From NCBI GenBank assembly GCA_037178625.1, contig CM074137.1, positions 868,001 through 932,000 of the forward strand: a stretch of DNA of 64,000 nucleotides. The letters are read 5' to 3'. This document shows positions 1 through 10,588 of this stretch, piece by piece. The stretch comes from Skeletonema tropicum (Eukaryota; Bacillariophyta; Thalassiosirophyceae; Thalassiosirales; Thalassiosiraceae). The first letter of the stretch is position 1. Each line of letters starts with the position of its first letter. A program made the translations under genes and the position numbers. The notes below the pieces were generated by a model. The model was not told the DNA's origin and did no database searches. It saw only the letters and a program-made list of their open reading frames with translations.

Positions 1-820
1 TGCGTTGTCGTTGTTTTTCGTACTCCAATAGGTCTTCACGTTCCATCATACCTGGGGGACCTTTATCAAAAGAGGCAGTACGCATTTTTCGTGTGGATTC
101 TTGCATCCGTTCCAATACTCCCTTCTTTTTTTGTTCCATCATTTCTTGACCCTCAATATTCTCCTCATCATCATCATTTTCCTCCTTCTTCTTATCCTGC
201 TGTTGCTTATGTAACAGTGCAGAAGCAATGCCACTAGCATCCAAATTCAAACTCTTGCGCAGAATGTCATGTTCTAAGCGTGTATTCCCTTGAGCTTCGA
301 GTAATTGATTTCCGATGGCATCGACCATACGCCTTGTACTTGGACGTCGTCGTTGAGGACCACTACTAATTGCTCGTTGTTGTTGCTGGTCAACGACAAC
401 TACAGTCTTATTTTGTGTTGCATTATTATCCCTCTCTGCTGCGGACAAATATTTCAAATCATCTGCCGTCAATACGGAATTCTCACCACCACCACCACCA
501 CCGTAATTCTCACCACTACTACCATGCATCGAAAACGAGGACATGCTATCGTCATCATCGTCATCACTCTTGAGTAACTTATTGACAGAATCGGAATCAC
601 CAATATTATCACTATTTAATCGTTTGGCACTTTTTTCCATCTCTTCAATGGAAATGGAACCGATTTGTGGTGGATGATGTTGGAATGGCAATTGACCTTC
701 CGTCGCTGCTGTTGCTACAGGTGGAGCAGAGGCGGACGATAGAAGAGAGGTACTTTCATCTTCGGTTGGGTTGGACTTGCCTCTGGGAGGAGTTATGGAT
801 TGTTTAATTTTCTGAAACAT
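1..820 (-). CDS. GH16 beta-glucanase, N-terminal part, left copy (cut by window edge)
   Basis: This is the first 273 or so codons of the same gene as the full GH16 protein at 51942-54419. The start codon is the CAT complement at 818-820. The visible part is the low-complexity cytosolic region: a Ser/Pro-rich start, an acidic run, a Gly-rich patch and a Gln-rich patch, then a basic Lys/Glu stretch just before the membrane segment. The membrane anchor and catalytic domain lie beyond base 1. It differs from the right copy by a few equal-length substitutions, and I saw no break in frame. It is divergently arranged with the nucleoporin gene at 1201. Confidence 0.8.
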   Translation of the reverse strand, partial: MFQKIKQSITPPRGKSNPTEDESTSLLSSASAPPVATAATEGQLPFQHHPPQIGSISIEEMEKSAKRLNSDNIGDSDSVNKLLKSDDDDDDSMSSFSMHGSSGENYGGGGGGENSVLTADDLKYLSAAERDNNATQNKTVVVVDQQQQRAISSGPQRRRPSTRRMVDAIGNQLLEAQGNTRLEHDILRKSLNLDASGIASALLHKQQQDKKKEENDDDEENIEGQEMMEQKKKGVLERMQESTRKMRTASFDKGPPGMMEREDLLEYEKQRQR

Positions 821-1200
821 AGTGGAATCTACTCGTACTTTGAGACTTTAAGTTTTATATCTCGTGCATATGATATGTCCATGTCCTGAGCAAAGCGCCG
901 TATACTCTTCTGTGCGACAGTAGCAGCTACTGCTGTTATCAGCTCGCTGCTTTATGAAATGTCTGTGTTAGACGATAAGGATGATGCATGCCAAAGAGTT
1001 CCACCTCGTTTGTGTGTTCCTCGGTGCTCGGGGTATTGTATTGGCGTTTTTGAGAAGGGAACGTGAAAAAGTGATAAAATGGAGCCCTATTGGGCGCTCC
1101 CCGCCCGCCCCCTATTATCCTGGAGGCAAGCCCGCCCGCCCCTGTCCTTTCATTTTTTAGGCGAGACCACTCGCGAGACTAAACAACATCAACATCAACC
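821..1200. promoter_or_regulatory. Divergent intergenic region between GH16 and NUP160-like genes, left allele
   Basis: This 380-bp spacer separates two divergent start codons, so it should hold both promoters and 5' leaders. It is clearly different from the equivalent 54420-54886: it lacks a block of about 100 bp present there at roughly 54671-54775, and the last 40 bases before the ATG have changed. No TATA box or known motif could be assigned with confidence. Confidence 0.5.
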
Positions 1201-4200
1201 ATGGCAGCCGATACCCCCACCAACGGTAGGGGCGGCAGCAATCTCACCTCACTCTCAAAGACGACGACAACAACGATGAAGGAAATTCCCTTTCTTCAGC
1301 ATTTATCACCAATTTCTCTGAGCAGCGGCGGAGGTGGCAGCAGCGGCAATGAGGGCAGCATTTCAGATGCCTCAAAAAATAATAACAACAACGGCGATGG
1401 TAATACTCGTCGCTATACAGTTGCCACAATCAGCAACGATGGATCTTCTTCTAACGTTCCTCAAGGTGCATTTGGACTAGTTCTTTGTGAGCAATCATCA
1501 GACGTGAATAGCAGCAATGAGGAATGCCCGTCACGCATAACAAATAATATGATGATGGCATCAGACTTGATTGCACCTGACCATGATAGGAATAAACTGC
1601 CACCATCATCATTATCATCATACCTGCCTTTCAACTTTTTCATGAAAAAATCCAACAAGGAACAACGACAGCTCATGCTTGGTCTCACATCCTCGACATA
1701 TTCACAATATGATGATACACTCATTTGTACCAATGGAATTATCTCGGGTAATTATGGAGTGATGCGAATTACCACTCGTCATGCGGGTAATACTGCCACC
1801 ACCACCACCTCAATGAATGATGATGATAGCATTATGTCAAAGGGAAGAAAAGCGCAGAATGTATTGTTGGATCTTTCGTCACTTCTCAACAATACAAATA
1901 ATAGTGATGAAACTGCGGTAATCACGATTGTCAAGACGGCATGTTTCCTTGTCCACCCTGAAACCAACAACAACAATGTTACTGAGAATGAAGAAGAGCA
2001 TGATGTCCAAGGTTGGAGTCCCACACACAATAATACACAACCAAGTTATTTGCATGTACACATGATGACATCTCGGGGGGCAATGATACGTATCGTGTTA
2101 TCCTATCCTACCCTGACACCATTATTATCCGAAGAAAATGATTCATTATTTTCATCATTCGTGTACCCCTCTGCTTCTTCTCGGGACATTGGACATGCTG
2201 GGCTGGTTTGTTTTCCTACACCTAGTACTGTGGTGTATACTACCGATACGACGAATGAAATGGACGGTGGTGGTGGTAATTTGTACTGCATTGACTTGGG
2301 CGATGATGCTCTACATCCAACCAATGGCAACACATCATCATCTTCGATTATCACCAGAGTTTGGAGTAACATTCACAAAACTAGGGATTCACCCTCCTCC
2401 CAAACTGAGGGAACTACCCCCAACAACGACTACATCCACGGTAGTACGACAACGCCCATGGTTCGTAAAATGGAAAGACCACCCCCGAGTACTAAAACTG
2501 TGCCACGTAAGAAGGCACGGAAATCACTCCTATCGAGTATTTATACCATGGTAGTGGGGGGTGATGATGGTGTGAATGAAGAATACGAGTACAATGGTGA
2601 TAACAATTATACTGATCCAGAACAACAGAGTGGAAGTAGTGTCCTTCCTCCGATTGTAGCAGTGACATCACTTGGTGGTACCAACGGTACGACCATTAGT
2701 GGAGATGGAGTGGCAAGGGTGGCAACGTTTCATACTGATGGATCACTTTGTATTTGGGTAGCGGAGACAACGCGACGAAAGAGATCTCTGGAAAATGCTG
2801 CTGCAGGTAGTAGTAGTAAATCCATGTACCGTCCGAGGTTACGTATCCCTTCGGTTCAATGCATTATTGGTTCAAATGCTTCTGGAATTCTTCCATCGAT
2901 GGATGTTACCATTCGTGGTCAATACAATCTTGACGATCAATCGTATCAAGTTGCACTATCTTGTGGCGGTGGCGGTGGTGGTGCAAGTACGACTACCCTC
3001 CAATTATTTCGTGGTGAGAGTTTTAGTAATTTTGACGAAGACGATGAAATCTCCTTTGGGAAAACTTTTGTGCAGGATTTGGTCCTTCCATCGGGTTGTG
3101 GCAGTGTGGTCGACATGTCTTGGGATAATGGTGTGAATGATTTACTTGTTTTAGTTCGACAAGGTTCGGATGTTGTGGATGCAACTGAGGAGGAGGAGGA
3201 GGAGGGGGTTGCATCTTTGGTCGTCTATCCACTACTCACAAATAGTGAGGATGGGACAAGTTTGTATTCAGATCCAGTGCTACCATCCAACATGACGTTG
3301 AGACAGTTGGGTATGAATCATCCTTCATTATCGCTTGGTCTTTCTGCCTCGGAGGAATTGGATAGGTACATTGATTTGTCTACGGTGAATCGTAACAGAG
3401 TTGATGACAATGGCGATGACGACATGGAGATGGATGACACTCATGTTGTCGACATTGCTCAATTGGAAGCGAATATTGATCGAGCTGGTTTGTTGGCAAT
3501 TCTTCAGCCATTTGGTAGGAGTCGTCCGTCAGCTTTGGCTGTGTATCGTGCCATGTCTCGATTGGGTCTCCTTGTCAATACTAAAGATATCCAATTGGAT
3601 GAGATCCATCCTTCTTCTATCGTGTTGGCCATGCGCAATTGGAAGAAGAGGGATGAATTTGAAGCATCCCATCCATCGTTTTCATCGAGTTTAGTTCCCC
3701 GCGAAGGATCTCCTCTCCCCTCAGGTGGTGATCATCATACGAAAAGGCATTCCAACAAGAGCTCTCGTGTCAGTGACGATGAAGAGGAAGATATTGAAAG
3801 CAACGTCGAAGCTGAAGTTGTCCAAAATTCATATAGGTTGAAATGGATCCATCTATTGTCTGAAATCCGTCGTGAAGAATTGCAATTGAATGATGTCGTG
3901 TCCATTTCATCGCTACCTCTTTCTGCTTCGTCGTCGATCAATATCATGATGCGTGTGGGTATGGTGTCAATGTTGAGTTTAAATGATTCAGTGGAATCTA
4001 CTTTGAATAATGAAGATGAGAAGCTCATGGCTGCACTGGATGAACTCTCTCTCAACCTCATGGTTGCGGCAATGGACGACCCAGCTTGTCGTCAGCTGCT
4101 AAGCGCATCAGAAGCTCTCATTTATAGCGCAGCCTCGAAGGCGTCTCCACTTGTGTCAAGTTGGAGTAGCAGCGATCTAGGCAATGACTTGTTGTTACAG

Positions 4201-7062
4201 ATCTGCAATGTAGGAAACTCTGCAATGGCCAATGTAGCTTTGACGGAAAATCAGCTGCACTTGTTGAGCAACATCTCCAACCTTGGCATGAATTTTGCGG
4301 AGAAGTGGCTTCAGTCACCTACGTCTCTCTCTTCATCGGTCTCGAATCATTTGGCCATTACGAAGACATTTGCGACAATGCCGAATTCAGGCCCTGATGG
4401 AAAGGTGTCTTTGTGTGATGCAGATGCACAGGCTTCAGCAACAGCCTTGATTTCGTCGATGGTAGAGTCCACTCGTCTGCTTTCCTTATCTCGCCTCATC
4501 GTTGTGAGCGGTATGCCTCAATCAGTACCTTCGCATCTCCAGAATAATGCATTGCGCTCTATTCTATACTCTACAGCGCTCTCATGGGCGTTTAAGCAGT
4601 CATCCAGCGACGATACAAGCCGCACTGTTCTTGACGAGTATCTATCACATGAAATGACAAAAGAATTTTACTCGTCAGGAGTTACAACAGCGATACATTT
4701 GGCGGACATGTGCATTGCGTCTTCGTTCAGCTTTCTTTCAAATGAATCATCGGAAAGTATGCTGCTACCATTGGTTTCGCCCTCCCACGAGCCACGTGTT
4801 GCTCTCCGTCTGCTGGCTCCTCTGGTTGAGTATCCCAACTTTGCATTACTCGGCAACGATCAAAAGAGAAAGGATGTCACAGCAGAGTGTCTGTTGGCAG
4901 AAGCCACTGAAGTTGCCAAGCATTACGATGAAGTCGCCACGACGACGTCACCAAAAGATTTGTGGTCTCTCGCTTCAAAGTTTCTTTCGGATTCAATCTC
5001 GCTGGAATCTTTGACTACAACTAACTTCTATGACATCTTTGAGTGTTTGAAAGGCAGCAGAGGTAGTTGGTGGACTTTCGAAGCCGAGCCCCACCACGAA
5101 GAGCTCTTGTTTCAAGCACTGACGGTGATATTACAATAGGAGACGATCTTGGTGAAGACTCAAGCACCCCGGAAACTGAGGAAGAAATACAACGTTTGTG
5201 CACAATGCAAACAGTGAAGTCGCTCTTCTTGCCATTGGCACTGTGCTCTAGAGGAATTTCTGTAGACCAAAGTTTTATCGACGGCAATGCATGGAGGAAC
5301 ATTCCGAGACAATCGATGTACAATTTTGTTAAGACTCTGATGAAAATATCAAATATGATCCATCGTGTTGACACAGTTGGAAGGTACTTGAAGCTGGGGA
5401 GTGGAGAAAAGTCATTACCACCTTGCTGTGCAGTTGTCTTGGAGGCTGTGAACGATGCTGTTACTTCAATCACTTCAACTCTGCCTCCTGAGATGTGGCG
5501 AGATATGCCCGAGTTATCCAACTTATATTCTACTGCGTTCAAAACTTCTGTAGGTGGTAGGTTGTGGAATGAAGCGCTCGACGCTTGCGTTTCCAACTCA
5601 GGCGAAGGCGACAGAAATGACAAGTTGAAACATCTCATTTTGGAAATGGTGCGCGTGGAGATATTGCAAGCTTGTTGACATGAGCCTAACTGTTGTGGGT
5701 GGCAGTGCGACTTGTTTTTCAGCTCGCAACCTCAATAGTGGATTAGAAGCAGCTCTTGATCAACAGGATGACTTGGACATTGGCCTAGAACCACTATTGG
5801 GGATGCCTTGTACACCCTCTTCATGCGTCTCGTGGAATTGGAAACAGTGCCGCAGAAGCAATGGATATCTGTGGAAAGGTCACCGTGAGCAGTGCTGCTT
5901 TGTTTGTCGAAGACAAACCCGCTCACAGACCGGGGTGCATCGAAAAAAGTTTATGGATCGAGCCCCATCGTTGTCTGCCCAACGCGTTGTGCACATGCCG
6001 TAGCTTAGTAGACCGCCACACCAGTACATAGGAGAACAAAGGGATACCATTCTTACTAAAGAACACATCGATCTAAGAGCGGTCCGTGCATCGGCATTGC
6101 GTGCACTTTCATGGATGAATGCTCTCCAAATTCGATTTCCAGTATTTTGAAGTCTCCTTCTCTTGACACGATTGACATCTTGGCACGGATTGGGATATTA
6201 CGAACATGCAATCGCTGTCGCTGCGGAGGGTGGGGTTTTTTTTTTTGTTGGTTTCATCGAAGAGAAGGAGTATCCAGCGGTGTCGATTTTTCCCTGTATT
6301 TTTCGATTCTTTGAGGCACATTTTGGGGGGGGGGGGGGGTGTACTTTTTTTTACCTCGTTCCGGAAGCCATGGCTTTTAGTGCGATGTGTGACGAAGAAA
6401 CATCAATTGGAGTCGCGGTCAAAGCTCATTCAGATGCGAACGGGTCTTCGTCGTATGTGAGCAGAAATTGCTTGCAAATCTTGTCCGTCCTCTAATAGCT
6501 CTGCGCAGACGACCAGGCAATGAATCTTCTCCATCAATACACCACCGCATATTCGAAGCGTGTGTGGATTGGGTCTGAGTGTAGCTTCTGCTATCCTTGA
6601 TTTGAGTGAGAATGCGTCTTGCCCATTTGGTTGAAGACCTGTGCATGTTTGGTAGTCCAGCAACGAAAGTACTTGTTTCGCTCGAAGAAATTGCGACAGT
6701 AGCATTGCCGATCCTTCCGCATTGGTTCGCTTACTCATGTCACATCATAAATACGAAGAATCTTTGTGAAGTGTGACAACCATATTATCATCTCAGGCAT
6801 CAAGCACGAGCCATCTATCTAGCCGCTTACCTGAGAAGGGTAGTATCGACTACGTTCCATATATTTGATTGATAGGCTGTGGCAGATCATTGAAAATATT
6901 GCGTCCAGCTCGGCTTCCGCATCTGAGAAGACCCAGAAGAAGATCCAACTTTTACTAAAGAGTCGCACTTGCATGGAGAAATCTCTGACAAAGCATTTTG
7001 AACGCCTCAAACTTAGTGAAGATGGACTCCGAAGTGCGCGTACTCTATCAAATAATGCATAA
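1201..7062 (+). pseudogene. NUP160-like nucleoporin, left copy, broken by frameshifts
   Basis: This is the second copy of the intact gene at 54887-60658. It reads in frame from ATG 1201 to a premature TAG at 5137-5139, where one A is missing from a run (TTACAATAGG here, TTACAAATAGG in the other copy). Further one-base losses and gains follow near 5.66, 5.7-6.0, 6.2-6.35, 6.5-6.7 and 6.77-6.86 kb. They include a long T run near 6235-6246 and a long G run near 6326-6340 where the other copy has neither. Frame returns for the last 65 or so codons. The N-terminal part differs by substitutions and an extra 18 bp (six Gly/Ser codons near 1326). The even coding quality up to 5.1 kb and the homopolymer nature of the lesions suggest poor sequence or a very recent dead allele rather than an old pseudogene. 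Confidence 0.85.
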
Positions 7063-7930
7063 GATAAGCTAGTTTCATCAACAAATTCAACACAGACATT
7101 CTCATCCCATCACCACTAACACCATGGGCTTAGTTGATAGCAGAATTGGCTCCCGATATCTTCTAAGAGGACTCCCAAGCTATATGTAAAGCGCCACAAA
7201 CGCATTCTCTACTTCGTTACTCTTCTGATGTATGCCTTGAGTTTGAAACACGTTGCATAAGAAAGAGGTGTTAAAATGCTGTTCATGTATGTACGATACG
7301 CTAGTTGCGTCTTGCAGCGCTATGCGCCTCCGCAATTTAAATGAAATCAATATCTTCTCCGTCTTCGTGTATCAGCAGAAAGCTCATTTACATGGTAGTG
7401 TTTGCAAAGAGCTATCGGGCCAGCGTTGGTTTCAATCGTCACATCTAAATCATAGGATACCTTTAACTTGGTCAAGGAGGAGACATCAACAACTGATAAT
7501 CAAGTGCTGAGGATCAAGTACCTACAAATAATTATGTGAGGTCCGAGCCAAAAGTACAGGACACACATTACAATGCGTTCAAAAGGAGTTTTTGCCTTCG
7601 AAACCAAGATGCTGTCCTAAAAGGAATGAGTGCCTTGATATGACGAGACAGCCAATTCAGTGTCATCTGAAAACTTGGTTTCAGTTTCTTCATCTAATAA
7701 GAGTTAATTCACAATTGCAAGGAGGTGCCCTTGCATTTTTTTTGGTTACAATGTTCCCCTACGTCCTATTCCCTCCTGATTCCCACCATGATTTGTGTTG
7801 ACAACAACAGCATAATTGCCCCACAACGTTTTAACTTCATCATGTCTAACACCCACAAGAGACACAACCCTCACATACGTCCCCACCCTATCATCTATTC
7901 CCTCTCCACAATTTATCTATATTAATAATT
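7063..7930. other. Intergenic, convergent 3' region, left copy
   Basis: About 870 bp lie between the ends of the convergent nucleoporin and NDUFA5-like genes. Short ORFs here have no recognisable features. It is nearly identical to 60659-61521, with a few homopolymer differences. I see no RNA gene or repeat. Confidence 0.5.
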
Positions 7931-8742
7931 TTACTTCTTCTCCCCATCCGGTGTATCCCCCCACTCCACATCCCCATGCCCCCCATCCTCATCACTCGGA
8001 TTATACTCATATCCACCGGCTTCACCAATTCCCACCACCGATTCCTCAAATACATATCCATAACCTTCATCTCATTATCGGCCTGTACGACCAACTCCTC
8101 CACCTGTCCACAATTACATAGCTCCTCGACTGCCTCTGGATCATCCAGGTTGTTTTGGGCGGCGGCAATGCGATATCTGGCTATTTTTTTCCACGTTGAT
8201 GCGGTATTGGGAGGTGGGGGGCATGTCGGAGGCGGCGAGTTTGTCGAGGAGGGCTTGGTATTTGGTGATCATTTTGGGGACTGCGTCGTGATCGACGTCG
8301 AGGCCGACCTGTAGGAATTTTCAGAGATGTTGGTTGTGCATTGGAAGTATGGATGAATGTCGTTTTTCAGATGGAGAAGAGGATGATGTGTGAGGAGCCA
8401 ATGAATAAATAAAAAAGCATATTTTGAATTTCGTTAATCCGTGACTTTTCTCCTCCGTAGCACCAACCAAATCAGACAACCTTGAATATTACTAAAATGA
8501 CATACCACCACAAAATTACACAGTGAACCGACAAACAAAGCAATTAAATACACAAGTTATAAAACTCACCAAACCAGTCGATGTTTTCCCCAATCCAATT
8601 CCAGGAGTCAAAGAAGCTTCTGGCTGGGCAGAAAAAACGCCGCTCTTGTAATATTAGTGACATTGCAAGTTGACTGCCTCGCTGCCCTGGAGGAGCGGGA
8701 TGCTATAGATGACAGTACCCTTAGTGTTTGGGAGGACATCAT
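7931..8742 (-). pseudogene. NDUFA5: NDUFA5-like complex I subunit, left copy, frameshifted
   Basis: Same two-exon gene as 61522-62332: exon 1 8742-8570, intron 8569-8309, exon 2 8308-7931. This copy has its own breaks. Two extra A in exon 1 (a run near 8632-8637) shift the presequence, a seventh T near 8190 shifts exon 2, and an A missing near 8011 changes the C-terminus. Where the right copy is broken (the extra A near 61842) this copy is clean, reading through the [13 protein letters not shown] segment. Each copy therefore supplies the sense the other lacks, and a real functional gene must exist. Sequencing or assembly error is the simplest reading. Confidence 0.75.
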
Positions 8743-9628
8743 GGTTGTTTGATAAAGCTAGCGTTGGAGTGCGTGCATTCTCAGCGGGGTGCTGGTTGCT
8801 GGTGCCGACCTGTCCGTAGGAGGTCAGTCCCGAACCGTCCCGTCGGCCTATCCGGGGTTCGGGTTCGGGACGGGATAAGGGACGGAACCCGACGGGACGG
8901 ATAATCCGGATAATCTGGCATATTTCCCGTACAAGAAGCATATTGTGTCTAACTCTGTCAATAAAGCAATAAACAAGTCTTGTGGCCAAGAAAAGTTGGC
9001 CTTGATCAAGGGTAAGCCTTGATAGCATACAATGTGATTGCAGCTGCTCATCGCTTTCTCTCGCGAAGGACCGGCGCTACAACCTCGTAGGTGTCCTGAT
9101 GAAGTCGAATTGGGATGGCCACCAGCTCCACATTCAAGATCAGCTTCAATTGGCTCATAATGATTGATAATGATAGTATAGACATAAAACAATACTGCTC
9201 ATGCGAACTGGGTATGTCCCATTGATGCTGCAGCCTTGCAGGCTCGCTACTCGATTGGGTGCAATTTGGGCTAGTTTGTCAGCTTCACATTAACTTTGTA
9301 TTTATTTATTATATTATAGACACGGGCCAGATCATGTGTCCAGCGCATCCGCGTTGGCTTTGCAGGGTGTTTTGCTGCACATCAAAGTCAAGTATGAGAG
9401 CAGAGAAGAAAAGGATTCAGATTTAATAGCATTATATCGCGTTCATGTGATGCAACAACCTCAAGAACGAAGAAGCTGTGTGTTGTGAGCCGAATGAAGT
9501 CAACAATCCTGGAAGATGCGCGTCCAACGTTGGTCGTGGATTTGTTCCATCAAGGAGTGAAGAAGAGTTTCCAAATTAGCACTACTGAAATTGCATAATT
9601 GATTTTTTGAAATTTAGATTATTTTTTG
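8743..9628. other. Intergenic stretch upstream of the NDUFA5-like gene
   Basis: About 890 bp with no convincing gene. A 124-codon minus-strand ORF (8654-9028) overlaps exon 1 in another frame and runs through the GC-rich palindrome at 8827-8900, so I treat it as a shadow. The remainder shows no RNA gene or known element. Confidence 0.4.
8827..8900. repeat. GC-rich interleaved inverted repeats
   Basis: Two overlapping perfect stems occur in 74 bp. GTCCCGAACC (8827-8836) pairs with GGTTCGGGAC (8862-8871), and CCGTCCCGTCGG (8835-8846) pairs with CCGACGGGACGG (8889-8900). The block stands out against AT-richer surroundings and recurs at 62417-62490. A similar C-rich motif, CCCGTCCCGTCCG, appears near 10426-10438. 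Confidence 0.75.
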
Positions 9629-9815
9629 AAATGGTGATAAATGGTGATAATTGGTAATAATGGAAATAATGGTTGTAATTACGGTACCAATAGGGAGAAA
9701 TGGTTGTAACCATTACGACCATGGTTACAACCATGGTCGTAATGGTTACAACCATGGTCATAATGGTTACAACCATGGTCGTAATGGTTGAAATGGTGGT
9801 AACAATCCACTGTTC
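9629..9815. repeat. AATGGT-rich satellite with a 21-bp tandem core
   Basis: Degenerate repeats of the type AATGGTNNT flank a core of three 21-bp units beginning GGTTACAACCATGGTCGTAA. Each unit is itself partly palindromic around CCATGG. On the minus strand the core encodes a heptad His-Tyr-Asp-His-Gly-Cys-Asn at the end of the SAP ORF. The same array occurs at 63218-63404. Confidence 0.8.
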
Positions 9816-9981
9816 TTTTTTCGCCATCACCCCTCTCGTTATTAGCACTTCGTCCAACAGTTTTCTTTAACTTTAAGCGCTCAATCAAATCATGCTTCTG
9901 ACCAGACACAGGCAAGTTGTTCTGCCGTAAGAGAGACTGCAGCTGTTTGAGAGTCTTCCCCTCCAAAGCCGAACAAGACAT
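9679..9981 (-). CDS. Small SAP-domain protein, left copy
   Basis: A 100-codon ORF. Residues 6-38 fit a SAP domain, the helix-extended loop-helix module that binds scaffold/matrix-attachment DNA: LEGKTLKQLQSLL, a short loop, then NLPVSGQKHDLIERL with the expected Leu, Gly and Lys positions. After residue 55 the protein is encoded by the 21-bp tandem repeat and becomes a His/Tyr/Asn/Cys-rich heptad array of little likely fold. The stop falls inside the repeat, so the annotated end may be artificial, or the gene may be a fragment of a larger SAP protein. The sequence is intact in both copies. A DNA- or chromatin-associated role is inferred from the domain only. Confidence 0.55.
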   Translation of the reverse strand: MSCSALEGKTLKQLQSLLRQNNLPVSGQKHDLIERLKLKKTVGRSANNERGDGEKRTVDCYHHFNHYDHGCNHYDHGCNHYDHGCNHGRNGYNHFSLLVP

Positions 9982-10128
9982 TTCTGAAAGTTTGTACCGC
10001 GCTCGGCCCCGGCGAAAGATAAATATGCCGGAAGGAGAGGTAGAGATGAGGTTCAGAGACTCTTTGTGATGAATTGCTTCACTCTAGTTGGTAGTGATTG
10101 TGTTTTGTCTGCCATAAAAACGCGATGG

Positions 10129-10285
10129 TAGTAATGGTTGGTGTGAATGGTCATAAGGTTGGTACCTCGGTTGGTACCAAAGGTAGAGTGGTCAGAATGG
10201 TAGAAATGGTTTTGGTACCAATGGTTGCAATTGGTAGTATTGGTCAAAATGGTCATTATGTTGGTGCCAATTGGTAGAAATTAAA
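10129..10285. repeat. Second AATGGT-rich satellite
   Basis: About 155 bp of degenerate GGT-AATGGT units, several containing GGTACC, lie on the other side of the SAP ORF from the array at 9629-9815. A 67-codon minus-strand ORF (10053-10256) rich in Asn, Thr, His and Tyr is a product of the repeat and not a gene. The same block recurs at 63718-63874. Confidence 0.65.
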
Positions 10286-10588
10286 TAATACGTTTTATCA
10301 AAATAATACTAAAAATCTATTGTTTTTACGCAACCCTAAGTTTCTTTTAGAATGAAGTCCTTATGATTCTTCTTATTCTCTTGGAAGCGGTAGAAGCGCA
10401 ACTTCTATTCCTGGATCACCCAAAATCCCGTCCCGTCCGTCTCCCGGTTGGGATGACCTGGCTTTGGCACGGCTGCATCAAACTCTTTCCCGCCAGAAGT
10501 AGTGAGTCAGTCACGGATTAATCCGTGATTAAAATCTGATGCATCTTCAATCTAACAATCTACGTATAATATCTTTGTAAGAGTTACT
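10286..10588. other. Intergenic spacer containing the right edge of the visible homology
   Basis: About 300 bp with no gene. Visible correspondence with the right copy stops at 10411 only because the window ends at 64000. A C-rich motif lies near 10426-10438 and an 18-bp palindrome at 10511-10528. Confidence 0.5.
10511..10528. repeat. 18-bp perfect palindrome
   Basis: TCACGGATTAATCCGTGA is its own reverse complement. The half-site TTAATCCGTGA recurs at about 8434-8444, inside the intron of the NDUFA5-like gene. It could be a transposon end or a protein-binding palindrome, and the sequence does not decide. Confidence 0.6.

Larger units (their letters stand above)
1..10411. repeat. Left copy of a 10.4-kb direct duplication
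   Basis: Bases 1-10411 match 53600-64000 in the same orientation. Long stretches, for example about 2.3-5.1 kb and most of 8.8-10.4 kb, look identical by eye. Differences cluster in three places: the spacer and first codons of the nucleoporin gene (substitutions, an 18-bp in-frame indel and an indel of about 100 bp); 5.1-6.85 kb (many one-base and homopolymer indels, all damaging this copy); and scattered homopolymer changes at 7.2-9.4 kb. The match is cut by the window edge at base 1, so the true left boundary is not visible. Confidence 0.97.

Noticed and set aside
2138..2554. Alternative-frame ORFs inside the nucleoporin gene
   Set aside because: Shadows of the long, clearly coding frame; composition is Cys/Trp-rich and not protein-like.
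3023..3232. Possible CRISPR-like or regulatory short repeats in coding regions
   Set aside because: These are codon runs (Gly, Glu) in the nucleoporin ORF, not spaced repeats.
8654..9028. 124-codon minus-strand ORF, present in both copies
   Set aside because: It overlaps NDUFA5 exon 1 in another frame and runs through a GC palindrome; no protein-like features.
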